DNA from: Mimachlamys varia
Taxonomy: Eukaryota > Mollusca > Bivalvia > Pectinida > Pectinidae
NCBI GenBank assembly: GCA_947623455.1
Contig: OX392543.1
Span: 22,008,757 to 22,072,756, forward strand
Direction: 5' to 3'
Length of the DNA: 64,000 nt
Part shown: piece after piece, positions 31,301 through 42,114 of the stretch
How the letters are laid out: every line of letters starts with the position of its first letter
Position numbering within the stretch: position 1 is the stretch's first letter
Translations under genes and position numbers: made by a program
Notes under the pieces: generated by a model
Told to the model about the DNA's origin: nothing
Databases searched by the model: none
What the model saw: only the letters and a program-made list of their open reading frames with translations

Positions 31301-34300
31301 ATACAACATGTCCCATCGTTTTTAACGAGAATGTTTTTAGATTTGATGTCCCGGTGAGCAATAGCAGGTTTCCCCTGGTTACCGATGATTTCAGTGTGCA
31401 GGTGAACCAGTCCAGAGGATGCTGAATGCATCAACAGCAGCATCGATTCATGGTCCAGAACTGTACGCTGAAGATAGTCGTACAAAGAACCATGTTCGTG
31501 ATAGTGCATTATCAGCCAAAGCTGAGTGCATGAGTTTCTGCTGGTCATGTCCGACGCGTAATATCCCAAAATATTATCATGCCGCAGCAAGCAGGTGTTA
31601 TATATCTCCGTTTCCCTTGACCAACTCGCTTCGTCCCGAGACAGAAATATCTTGACGGCTACATTTTCGTCATGGTAACGTCCCCGCCAGACTTCTCCAT
31701 ATCTGCCCTTTCCTGCAATGATAATTGTATCACTGTGTTAGGAGATTCCTGTTAAAATAATGTTTTCAACCAGCCAATATCATTCTAAAACCCCTGGGGA
31801 GCATACAACCGGTGCTGCCATTTCGGCGCTCACAGCTAGCATTCTACAATCTCTTGCACTACCCAACCATGTACTCATTTACAGCTGAGTAGACTGGAAC
31901 TAGCAGAGTAAAGTATCTTACTCAAAGATACAACACAAGTGCCTTGACAGGGACTCAAACTCGCAACCCTTTGGTCACGAGTCTGGCGTTCTACCACTAG
32001 ACCACAGTGTACCGAGTGGGTAAGTCTTTGGTTAGCTATGGTGCACATCTTGGACCAAAATGATATAAATGTCACTTACAGATTTTGTACACTCATATTT
32101 TAGCACATAATAATTTAAACAAACAAGCGCAATGATGAATTAGCATACTCACAACACTTATTGAAGAAAGCAATAAACCAACTATAATTAGCAGAATTAA
32201 AATTTAGCTGAATGCATTCAGCACAGAAACAATTAAAATATATATGTTTACAGTATGTACGACTGAAGTCCTAAAACACATTCAAAAATGTGAAGTTAAT
32301 TTGTGACAAATTGGTGATGTTATATAACTTGATATTTGACCTCTTATACTGACATTCAGGAAACAGCTATGTGACCGTCCTGTAATACGTAACTCTTACA
32401 GAACATCAATAGCAGTTCTTTGGGCTCTGGCCCAAAATTTAAAAGATGAAGAACATTTTCTTACCTGTATATGTACTGTTTATTTTAAAAAGCATAATAA
32501 TTATTATAGTCTGTTTTATATTTTATATTTTTTTTTTGGTGCACATGTGTTATTTTGTTTTTCTGGTGTGCGTTGAATTTTGAATTAAAATTTGAGTTGT
32601 TTCCCTTTTCATAATTTACAAATATTGAGAAATTGATGTACATGTTTATTTGATCTGTTTATATGTCTTTGCTTTATTTGTGTCACTTTTAAAGTATGTT
32701 AACAATGGTATTATATACCTATGCATTCCACCAAGGTCACTTGTCGTGCCACGGTCAGCTGGACGAGGAATGGCAGACCGGAACCACTTCCTGATGTACA
32801 AGACTGATCATACACCTCCTGTCAACACAGACAAATATTTTTATAATTCATCCTTAAATTGGCAGTGCTTTGTTTTCTAATTCTTCACAAAAATACACAA
32901 TAAGCATTAAACAATAATCAAAACAAGCTGAGAAACCTAATTAAAACTGAAGTATTTATAGTTTTGATAAAAACTAATTAAAAGGCACTTCAACTTTATA
33001 TATAATTTTATATAGAGAACTGATTAAGCATTGAAAATACTCGTAGAAGTTTAAAGTTATGTTAATTATGCAAGTGTTATCTGTTTAAACTTTCAATGCC
33101 AGCAAAATTACACAATAAGCAATTAACATGAATCAAAACAAGCCGAGAATACACAAATTAAAACTGAAGTATCTATATATTTTATTAAAGCTATAATTAA
33201 ATCACTTCAATTCTGCAAACATTTCATATGGAGAATTGATCATGAAAAATGTAAAAATATTTGTGGAAATTTATTATTACGTTTATCATGAATTAATTTT
33301 ACGGAGATTAAAATACCTGGTACAATGTACCTTCAATCAAAGACATGAAACTTTCATTAACTTCATCCAACCCTGAAGACACATTTGAAATCTTCCAGTG
33401 CAAATGTTAGAATAGTTCATTACGAAACTTTAGGGTGAATAACTTAAACTTGTTACTAACAGAAAACAGAAAGTGATGAAATATAGCAGACTGTCAAAGA
33501 ACATTTCTAAAGAGTATTCAAAACCAGACTATATAAAATATCCAGTAGGAATAAATTCTCCAAGAACAAATATCCTGCCTAGTTCCATGTGTGTGTTGTG
33601 GCTGAACTACCAGGTTCCAGTAGGGTACCTAGTAGTATACAGATCGACCCCTCTACTAGAGCAACTCCTGAAGCAAGCGGGTTCAAAATAGTTTTCTTTA
33701 CTTTTTCAGCAAATGGTCGGTGATCAGAAATTGAAATTTGAAATCAGGAGTTGCTCCTCTTCTTTTTGATTGATCATGATTTAGGTAGAAATATATTGAA
33801 AATGATCCATAGAAATATGTTGAAAATGATCCATAAAAATATGTTGAAAGTTGTTGAATGTCCTTACCTTCAGGGTACTATCTCCAACCTGTGTTGCTCG
33901 AATGCCGCCATATTCCTCTGGCAGAAGTTCCTCCCGGACACGCAGGTTTTCGTGGATCTCCCGGCGCCGCTTACGGATATGTTTGAAGAAAAGCCAGACA
34001 CCCAACAAGGCCGCAATGAGGATCACAATGGGGACACCAATCGCCAGAAACAGTTCAAAATGAAAAGTGGTCTCATCTTCTTTGTGTACAACTGCAAGAC
34101 AATGACATTGATTTATTGTAGTATATTACTTTCTCCACCATTTTTACCTTTTATAATTATACCCCGCTTTCACAGACCGCTTTCCATCTGTCTGTCACAC
34201 TTTGTTTCCGTGCAATAACAACAACAAATATTATCCAATGTTCTTGACACTTGGCTACAAGGTAAAATGCCTAAAGGGCTCGGCCAAGTTTGATCACCAC

Positions 34301-37300
34301 TTCTGGTGAATGTTATTTGGGGGAGTTATGTCCCTTTAACTCAAGAAAAGTAAGTTGAGTTTTACTGTATATACAGAAAGTCAAATATTTCCTACTGGTA
34401 AGTTAGAGGTTAGGACAGATAACATGTGTTTTTTTCTGTTTTTCCGTCTTATTCCGAAATTGAGTGCTCAGAGAGGCAGGTAGTCAATAGATTATAATTT
34501 TTCCCAAAGCCAAAAGTCATCATAATTTACAATGTTACATGTATTTCATGGTAAAACGTAATTTGTAAGAAAGCACCATTTTCAAAAAAATTGAATTATG
34601 CAGCCTTTTCTTTGAATGTACACACCCATGATTCTGAATACTTAATCAACAAAAAAAATTTAATTTTGGGTATAAATCATCTTGTGCATTATAGGGCATA
34701 GTATAGATGATTTTCAGAGCTAGTTAAAAACTGAAGCAAGAGGCTGATTTCTCACAAGAGTAATTCTTAAAATGTGACTTACTATAACCACTATACTGTC
34801 TATCACTTCCAGCTGCAGTATAAACAAAGGGCTGTAACTCTGTATAGCCTAGAGCAACCTGGCCCAAGGCCCATAACTCTGCAAAGCCTGCAGCACAAAA
34901 CCTCAGGGGACATAACTGTGTAAGGTGTTGTACATGCAAGACCACATTTGGCCATCTCATGGATTCATGTTCATGTTAACTATAATTCACAACTTAATGC
35001 TTCAAATATCCAAGACATATGATGAAGGTTAGATTATCCATTTTATTACCTGGGTCGCTTCCCTTGAACTCGTGTGAAGAGAATGTGGGTATTGGGGAGT
35101 TACACAGATCACCGACACAGCAGGCCATGGCAATGACACCCTCCATCTCCCAGCCCTGGCGCCGCCGACCCTGGCAGTTCATGTTCTGGTTCTCGTCGTT
35201 CCGCGCACATCCCTGCGATATAATCACCACTCCTTCTCTCTCTTTTCTGCTTGTAAAGCACTGTTGAATGTTAAGTATGAATAAATGAACAGTCATCATA
35301 ACCTAATCCCATAGCAATTAGCGATCTTTGACTTAATTTTGTAGTTATCAGTTGTTTGTATTATAATTCTACTAGATCTACTGTTGTCCCTTCACTGTGA
35401 TATAGTCTCACTAAGATATAAAACACTAACCCCTGTCCCTTCACTGTGGCTTAGCTTTGCCCCTTTCACTTTGAATTATCCCTGCCCCTTAGCTGTAACA
35501 TGTACCCCTGCCACTTCACTGTTAATTACTGTTGCATGTACCCCTGCCCCTTCACAATGACACTTACCCCTGACCCTTCACAATGACACTTACCCCTGAC
35601 CCTTCACTGTGATACTTACCCTGCCTCCCTTCACTGTGACACTTACCCCTGCCCCCTTCACTGTAACACTTAACTCCCCCCCCCCTTCACCGCAGACCTT
35701 ATCCCTGCCCCCTTTACCGTGACATTTGCTCCTGCCCCTTCAATGTGACACCCCTGTCCCCCTTGACTGTGACACTTAACCTTGCCCCTTCACCTCAGTG
35801 ACTTACCCCTTGCCCCTCTATCGTGACACTTGGGCCTGTCCTTTGACTGTGACACTTACCCTTCCCCCTTCAATGTGACACATACCCCTGCCCCCTCAAT
35901 GTGACACTTACCCCGGCACCCTTCACTATGACACTTACCCTTGCCCCCTTCACTGTGACCCTTACCCCACCCCCCTTCACTGTGGCACATACCCCTGCCC
36001 CTTCACTGTAACACTTACCCTTGCCCCCTTCACTGTAACACTTACCCTTGCCCCCCATCACTGTGACACTTACCCCTGCCTCTTCACTTTAACACTTACC
36101 CCTGCCCCCTTCACTGTAACACTTACCCTTGCCCCCTTCACTGTAACACTTTCTCTTGTCCCCTTCACTGTAACACTTATCCTTGCCCCCCTTCACTGTA
36201 ATACTTACCCTTGCCCCCTTCACTGTGACACTTACCCCTGCCCCCTTTACTATAACACTTACCCTTGCCCCTTCACTGTAACACTTACCCCTGCCCCCTT
36301 CACTGTAACACTTACCCCTGCCCCCTTCACTGTAACACTTACCCCTGCCCCCTTCACTGTAACACTTACCCCTGCCCCTTCACTGTAACACTTACCCCTG
36401 CCCCCTTCACTTTAACACTTACCCCTGCCCCTTCACTGTAACACTTACCCTTGCCCCCCTTCACTGTTACACTTACCCCTGCCCCCTTCACTGTTACACT
36501 TACCCTTGCCCCCTTCACTGTAACACTTTCCCTCGCCCCCTTCACTGTAACACTTTCCCTTGCCCCCTTCACTGTAACACTTATCTTTGCCCCCCTTCAC
36601 TGTGACACTTACCCTTGCCCCCATCACTGTGACACTTACCCCTGCCCCCTTCACTGTAACACTTACCCTTGCCCCCTTCACTTTAACACTTACCCCTGCC
36701 CCTTCACTGTGACACTTACCCTTGCCCCCACCACTGTGACACTTACCCCTGCCCCCTTCACTGTAACACTTACCCCTGCCCCTTCACTGTAACACTTACC
36801 CCTGCCCCTTCACTGTAACACTTTCCCTTGCCCCCTTCACTGTAACACTTTCCCTTGCCCCCTTCACTGTAAGACTTATCTTTGCCCCCCTTCAATGTGA
36901 CACTTACCCTTGCCCCCATCACTGTGACACTTACCCCTGCCCCCTTCACTATAACACTTACCCTTGCCCCCTTCACTATAACACTTACCCTTGCCCCCTT
37001 CACTGTAACACTTACCCCTTCCCCTTCACTGTAACACTAACCCCTGCCCCCTTCACTGTAACACTTACCCCTGCCCCTTCACTGTAACACTTACCCCTGC
37101 CCCCTTCACTTAAACATGTACCCCTGCCCCTTCACTGTAACACTTACCCTTGCCCCCCATTCACTGTTACACTTACCCCTGCCCCCTTCACTGTTACACT
37201 TACCCCAGCCCCCTTCACTGTAACACTTACCCCTGCCCCTTTCACTGTAACACTTACCCTTGCCCTTCTTCACTGTTACACTTACCCTGCCCCCCTTCAC

Positions 37301-38053
37301 TGTAACACTTACCTTTGCCCTCCTTCACTGTTACACTTACCCTGCCCCCCTTCACTGTAACACTTACACTTGCCCCCCTTCACTGTTACACTTACCCTTG
37401 CCCCCTTCACTGTAACACTTACCCCTGCCCCCTTCACTGTAACACTTACCCCTGCCCCTTTCACTGTAACACTTACCCCTGCCCCTTCACTGTAACACTT
37501 ACCCCTGCCCCTTCACTGTAACACTTACCCCTGCCCCCTTCACTTTAACACTTGCCCCTGCCCCTTCACTGTAACACTTACCCTTGCCCCCCATTCACTG
37601 TTACACTTACCCCTGCCCCCTTCACTATTACACTTACTCCTGCCCCCTTCACTGTAACACTTACCCCTGCCCCTTTCACTGTAACACTTACCCTTGCCCT
37701 CCTTCACTGTTACACTTACCCCTGCCCCCCTTCACTGTAACACTTCGCTTGCCCCCCTTCACTGTTACACTTACCCTTGCCCCCCTTCACTGTTACACTT
37801 ACCCTTGCCCCCCTTCACTGTTACACTTACCCCTGCCCCCTTCACTGTAACACTTACCACTGCCCCCTTCACTGTGACACTTACCCTGCCCCCTTCACTT
37901 TAACACTTACCCCTGCCCCCTTCACTGTCATACAGTGGCCTAACTGATCACACTGGTCGTCATCCTTGGGGAGACATGCACACCGGTACTCTGATGGTTC
38001 TTGATCAACAAATGCGGTCAGGTTAGCATCCTCAGGCGGGCCAAATTTGTCAG
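28145..38053 (-). CDS. Type I TGF-beta/BMP receptor serine/threonine kinase, ALK1/ALK2 (saxophone) subgroup; start exon missing
   Basis: Seven minus-strand exons with matching phases (38053-37911, 35260-35050, 34091-33868, 32818-32719, 31712-31092, 30096-29966, 28309-28145) encode 531 residues, numbered here from the first residue of exon A. Residues 1-118 form the ectodomain: ten cysteines (25, 27, 35, 41, 49, 66, 77, 95, 96, 101) in the three-finger pattern of type I receptors, ending CCVGDLCN, with an NLT glycosylation site at 11. Residues 132-154 are the transmembrane helix. The GS box [13 protein letters not shown] begins at 201. The kinase has GKGRYG 227-232, Lys247, Glu260, HRDIKSKN 346-353, DLG 366-368 and APE 395-397. 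The L45 loop [12 protein letters not shown] (279-290) is the ALK1/ALK2 type, which in that subgroup signals to Smad1/5 after type II receptor phosphorylation of the GS box. Catalytic residues are intact. Orthology to ACVR1, ACVRL1 or sax is not resolved. Confidence 0.95.
28440..28508. mobile_element. palindromic mini-MITE, copy 7 (partial)
   Basis: TATTCACCCCTAAGACAAAT at the left, truncated right end GTGGGAATGATTAA. In the last intron of the receptor gene. Confidence 0.6.
28700..29815. repeat. 37-41-bp minisatellite in the last intron of the receptor gene
   Basis: The left part (28700-29300) is irregular, with AAGTACAACTGCCCCTCTAA GCACACAAACCCCACTG. The right part (29310-29810) has about 12 regular 41-bp copies of CTAAGCATACCTAGCTACCT CACTGAAGTACATCTGCCCCT. 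A block of about 330 bases, with ACTACACTGTACCTCTGACA, is itself duplicated at about 28900 and 29220. Confidence 0.9.
29966..30096 (-). CDS. ALK1/2-type receptor, coding exon 6 of 7 seen
   Basis: Acceptor TCTCTATAG, donor CCG|GTAAAT. Encodes [20 protein letters not shown] then [19 protein letters not shown] and TSDP. The FEDMRKVV and RPxxPNRW motifs are standard for type I receptor kinases. Confidence 0.95.
30182..30265. mobile_element. palindromic mini-MITE, copy 8
   Basis: GAACTCATCCCTAATGACAC at the left, TTTCAGGGGTGAATGATTTA at the right. About 85 bases upstream (minus sense) of receptor exon 6. Confidence 0.75.
31092..31712 (-). CDS. ALK1/2-type receptor, large kinase exon
   Basis: Acceptor TATCATTGCAG, donor GGAG|GTAAGC. 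It encodes most of the kinase, from [20 protein letters not shown] through the L45 loop [12 protein letters not shown], the catalytic loop [26 protein letters not shown] and [14 protein letters not shown]. One 621-nt exon covers this with no internal intron. All residues needed for catalysis are present. Confidence 0.97.
31798..32012 (-). mobile_element. tRNA-derived SINE family 2, copy 1
   Basis: Reverse-strand head ACACTGTGGTCTAGTGGTAG AACGCCAGACTCGTGACC with B-box-like GCGAGTTTGAGTCCC. The body has TTGTATCTTTGAGTAAGATA and GTCTACTCAGCTGTAAATGA. Copies: 51502-51680 (+) and 52945-53115 (-). It lies in a receptor intron. Confidence 0.82.
32719..32818 (-). CDS. ALK1/2-type receptor, GS-domain exon
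   Basis: Acceptor CTGTGTTGACAG, donor CATAG|GTATAT. Encodes [20 protein letters not shown] then [21 protein letters not shown] is the GS box phosphorylated by type II receptors, and LPFLVQ is the FKBP12-binding segment. The residue after LVQ is Leu (CTG), where type I receptors generally carry Arg (see findings). Confidence 0.95.
33359..33446. mobile_element. palindromic mini-MITE, copy 9
   Basis: AACTTCATCCAACCCTGAAG at the left, CTTTAGGGTGAATAACTTAA at the right; intronic. Confidence 0.7.
33785..33858. repeat. 24-bp tandem repeat next to the receptor TM-exon donor
   Basis: Three copies of TGAAAATGATCCATAGAAATATGT-like 24-mers. The array begins about ten bases inside the intron after the donor at 33867. 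Confidence 0.8.
33868..34091 (-). CDS. ALK1/2-type receptor, transmembrane and juxtamembrane exon
   Basis: Acceptor CATTGTCTTGCAG, donor CTGAAG|GTAAGG. Encodes [12 protein letters not shown], the helix [23 protein letters not shown], a basic stop-transfer KHIRKRRR, then [31 protein letters not shown], an acidic juxtamembrane stretch leading into the GS box. Confidence 0.93.
34092..35049. other. receptor intron, no repeat or exon recognised
   Basis: AT-rich sequence. A CTGTAACTCTG...GGGGACATAACTGTG phrase at 34820-34925 repeats loosely but forms no array. No coding exon. Confidence 0.45.
35050..35260 (-). CDS. ALK1/2-type receptor, second ectodomain exon
   Basis: Acceptor ACATTCAACAG, donor CCAG|GTAATA. 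Encodes [40 protein letters not shown] and [18 protein letters not shown], then a linker. CFxS after the fifth Cys, the QGC and CCxxxxCN motifs match type I receptor ectodomains. Phase 0 in, phase 1 out. Confidence 0.93.
35424..37935. repeat. 27-bp minisatellite containing the exon A 3' end and 5' splice site
   Basis: About 90 copies of CACTTACCCCTGCCCCCTTC ACTGTAA (27 bp), with 26-28 bp variants and a diverged left margin. On the minus strand each unit reads GTGAAGGGGGCAGGG|GTAAGTG..., i.e. the last 15 coding bases of exon A and its donor. The copy at the right edge is the real exon-intron boundary (37911/37910). The whole intron up to about 160 bases from exon B is array. Confidence 0.95.
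37911..38053 (-). CDS. ALK1/2-type receptor, first ectodomain exon found (exon A)
   Basis: Acceptor ATATTTTCACAG, donor GCAGGG|GTAAGT. Encodes [40 protein letters not shown] and MTVKGAG, preceded by a split Ala/Ser/Pro/Thr codon. With exon B it gives C-x-C, C, C, C-F spacing close to ALK2 from memory (CxC...C-x5-C...CF). The last seven residues MTVKGAG lie in the unit that was amplified into the intronic array. Confidence 0.9.
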
Positions 38054-38500
38054 CTGTGAAAATATAATAATTCAATGGTCATCACTTAGGGTCTCACAAA
38101 CAAAGTTGTAGATAGCAGGTTCAGTATTGTGCTAGCTCCATTTATAGCGATATTCTATAATGAAAAGACAATAAGGAGTACAAAACAATATGACATCAGA
38201 ACAGCATTCCATAATATCATATACAATGCAATATACATATACATACATGGTAATAGGAAAAGTTTTGTGTTTGATATAACCCTACATCTGAGCCAGTTAG
38301 TCATGTCTTCCTGTTTAATGCAACCACACAACAGGGCAACATGATGGCATATATTCATTTTTTCCAGATTAAAAAAACAATACTAGAAAATGTCGGTAAG
38401 ATATGAATGAACACGACTTCTAATATCCCTACTAAAAGGCCGCACAATGCCATGTGACTTGTAATCTAAAACCCTACAACACCACAACATGATGTAACAG

Positions 38501-38750
38501 TAAACTTTATTTATTTTACAACAATTATGAAACAAGTTATCCAACTTATATCAATCACTCTTGTTGGCCCGGATGGTATATATAGCACATGATGGGTTTT
38601 ATTGTGGGAGGAAACCGGAGTACCTGGAGAAAACCCACGTGGTCGGGAAGGTGGCCCCATACATTTTCCCATCTGATCATGATCAGGGAATCGAACCCTG
38701 GCTACCTTGGTGAAAGACAAGTGTGTTACTGGTCCAACCAACCACCCATG
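38501..38750 (-). mobile_element. SINE family 1, copy 2
   Basis: Reverse copy from GGTGGTTGGTTGGACCAGTA (head side) to CAACTTATATCAATCACTCT and TTATTTATTTTACA tail. B box GGGTTCGATTCCC is intact. Confidence 0.85.
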
Positions 38751-39287
38751 ATCTTATGTATAATTCGAAATATAAGCCCTGTGTAAAAAGCCTTGATCAC
38801 GGCCATATGATTTCCTGTAGTAATAAATGCTAAAATGTGAGGGCCATATAACTTCTGTATGGCCATTGAAGTATACAGATACATAAAAGTACCGTAAGTG
38901 GTGCTCTGCCTGTCAGGAAACAATCACTTGTTAAAGTACTTTAGTGGCACGCTTCATCCTTCAGGACTGGTGCTGCACATTATGTACACCTCCTTCTACC
39001 ACAAGAGGTGTGTGTAATTCAACTTTCAGGGTATCAAATAATTATAACAACTGTTGAATAACATTCTGTTTATACCGCACGTGGAATAAACTCGATACAC
39101 ATTTTGATAGGCTTACATGATGAACTTTGACCGGAACAACGTCTCTTGATTGACTGATTACGACGTCATTGATTGTTGACGTCGTCACCACTTGGTGGGA
39201 ATATATATACGAGATGACACGTTTTGCGCATGTCATATAGTCCGTGGTTCTCTCCAATTGTTTGCGACTGAGATTGTGGTAGAAACA

Positions 39288-39454
39288 GGTCACACGACTT
39301 GTGGTTTTTGGATATGAAATTTATTTCACACTCGTTAATTATTTTTTAAAAGTTAAAAAAGACTCTCGCTAAAGCTTGTGTCTTTTGTAACTTTTAAAAA
39401 ATAATTAACTTGAGTGAAATAAATTCCATATCCAACAACCACTCGTTGTGTAAC
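39288..39454. repeat. ~167-bp fold-back element with ~65-bp arms
   Basis: Left arm GGTCACACGACTTGTGGTTT TTGGATATGAAATTTATTTC and right arm GAAATAAATTCCATATCCAA CAACCACTCGTTGTGTAACC are inverse. Inner arms TTAATTATTTTTTAAAAGTT and AACTTTTAAAAAATAATTAA are perfect. No ORF. Confidence 0.88.
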
Positions 39455-39459
39455 CTCTA

Positions 39460-41680
39460 TATATAAGTAAAGCTGTCTATGATGGCCAATCACCCCATGT
39501 ACAGGATACAATTAAACTCCTTTGATAATACATGTAGCTAGGATTCTTCCAAATAATTATAAATTGTTATATATAAGCTTTTTATAATACATTTGGAGGT
39601 AGTTCAAGGTCTTTGGCGGATTTTTTTTCTAATTTTATAAATTATCAGAATATCTCATTCATTTAAAGTACCAAAAAATTATTTTTTTCATGTTCATGCC
39701 AACAGACTTCGTGAATTATGCAATGCTATAATTGAAACGAAACCGTTTAAGTGACCATGATAATATTTAGTAAATGTTAGAAATATGTTTTCTGAGAAAG
39801 CGAAAACAATCCGGTAAGAGGACTAATATTTGATAATGGTCGTTTAAATTTAATTGTCTGGTGAACTAAGAAATACATGATTTTGTTAATGTTGTTTCTG
39901 TTTATAATTATTATCAAATAACTAATGGATATAAATAAATAGTATTACTAATAAATCTAATATAAAATTATTTTGGTCAATGATTCATGTATTCTGAAAA
40001 CTTTTTATAATGTTTTGGAACTCTCCTTGATAGGAGATTGAAATACATTAAGGTAGCATATACCCTTAATGAATTCTAAAGATTCGTCTTGATGTTTCTA
40101 CACAGGAGTCTGTACTATATGTTACTGACACTGTAAAGATCCTTTTCCTCCTTGACTGAGATAACAAGATAGATCAGGGGTGGATTTCAATGGCAAACGC
40201 CATTACATTGTTCCCCTGGTGACAAGCATTATCGCTTAGTTACGCCTTTCATGGACAGATTTACTTCATCAGAAAAAAGGAAAAAAATTAATGTATTCAA
40301 GAAACAGCATGTACCAACGTTTTTAATTCTCAAGTTGTTATTGCCTATTGATTCAGCTATTTGCAAATCAAAGCCCCGGCTTTATATATATTCCACCCAG
40401 TTAGGCTGTGTTTTATTTCTCTCTCAAGGGGCTGAGAGAATGTGGGAGAAAACTCGGTGATCGGGACTCGAGTGTTGGTCCCCGAGAACCTGTATCAATT
40501 CTACCACACTCGGCAATCATGGGATGCGTTCGGCCCCACAATGCCGAGCACTTGACAGGAGACGCAGAGGCACCAGCGTATTATGTTTACAAGTTTCCAT
40601 CTGATCGCCATTGTCCAGATTGTAGAAATATATTTGTTCTATTCCACAGCGACAGACCATCGAAAGTTCTGTCAACTTCAAACTGAATATTAAAATTATT
40701 TAAAAAAGGCCTTTATTTGTTTAAAACACACAAAAAAAATGAAGATTTCTATATTTCTGTAATTGATGCTATTTCAAACCTAACTTTCTTTCCAATCAAA
40801 TAAAATACTGTTTATTAAAATGCCAATTTAAAGTCGGAATTTGCTAATATTTCTGTCAACAATACTTGGGCGGTGTGGTTGCGAAGAATAAAGTGATCCT
40901 TTCAATGGAAGGTTCGATAGCTCTTGATGTGCGAGTTATTGAAAACGTAAGTTCTATGTAAAACAGTACTGGGCACAGACGCCTTTAATCTCAACCTCCA
41001 TAAAGATTTTAATAGGCTCACTCAAAAATGTACATTTTACTCCTCCATTGATTGAAAAGAAATTTCCTGTTTTTAACAAGCTGTGTAATACTATGAAAAG
41101 CTTTGTGTTCTAATTTTCAGGTGTTGGAAATCCCGGTATAAGTTAACGCTATAAATGGTTTGAATGCAAAATACAAACATATCAATAAGGCTTGAGAAGA
41201 TTTTCTCCCCCTAATTAAAACCTAACTTTTTTCAAATTTGAGACGTGTCTCGAACAATGCGGAGATGTAATCGTCCAAGGAATGAATATATTTGAATTAA
41301 TGACTGCCACACCTGTTCTTAGTACCCGACACTACTTGAAAAGAAAATAGGCTGATTTTTTTTTTACTGGAGAATCGATTAACAAATTTTCATTGGTGTG
41401 ACAATATCATTAGACTTAACGAGGTACTTGGACATTTACACATGTGTTCTTACATTATTTATAAGCAGCAGTCAAAATAAATTCTGTCTAAATTTAAACA
41501 TGCACCTGTATAGCTTTAGGTCGTGACAACAAAGAAATTATGATCTTTCTGGAGAGACCACCCATTTGGGATGCCAGGTAATTGCATGACAACACAAACA
41601 ACGGCTCGTTAAGTTGATAATGCCATTCAAAATAAGTTCACAAACTGTTTCACATTAACGAGGGAATTCATACATAATGC
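39460..41680. other. non-coding stretch upstream of receptor exon A
   Basis: The first exon of the receptor may lie here or further up, but no phase-compatible signal-peptide exon could be defended. A GC-richer island at about 40360-40640 has several CpGs (CTCGGCAATCATGGGATGCG TTCGG). No repeats beyond short A-runs. Confidence 0.4.
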
Positions 41681-41689
41681 CATACCACA

Positions 41690-41925
41690 AGAATATCTGT
41701 TAAATATAAGATTATTCACAAGGGACATAAGATTATTCTTTGTAAGATATAAGATTATTCACAAGGGACATAAGATTATTCCCCTGTAAGATATAAGATT
41801 ATTCTTTGTAAGATATAAGATTATTCACAAGGGACATAAGATTATTCCCCTGTAAGATATAAGATTATTCACAAGGGACATAAGATTATTCATCCGTAAG
41901 ATAGAAGATTATTCACAAGAAACAT
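41690..41925. repeat. ~44-bp minisatellite (half unit ATAAGATTATTC)
   Basis: Alternating phrases AAGATATAAGATTATTCACA AGGGACATAAGATTATTC with CCCTGT or TTTGT joints, about five full units. Confidence 0.85.
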
Positions 41926-42114
41926 TATAGACACAGGATTATAGATTATTCTTATAATTAAGACATAACCTGATTTCTAAGACGCAAGATTATTCCTTTG
42001 GACGATATAGTATGTCATAGTGACTAGTTTATTTTCAAGACACAATATTAACCTCAAGACACAAGCCATTCCTACGACACCAACCAATCCTCAAAACATG
42101 ATAAACAGTACAAT

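Noticed and set aside
35870..37850. Long repetitive open frames (TVTLTPAPF / SVTVKGAG)
   Set aside because: Artefact of the 27-bp array. The minus-strand frame matters only as a possible splice-donor extension, not as a gene.
39042..39293. Minus-strand 83-codon ORF as first receptor exon
   Set aside because: No hydrophobic signal segment. The GTAAGC donor leaves phase 0, which does not fit exon A.
40501..40611. Minus-strand MAIRWKLVNIIRWCLCVSCQ as receptor signal peptide
   Set aside because: The only phase-1 donor inside it (T|GTCAAG) is poor, and no better in-phase donor precedes the stop codon.
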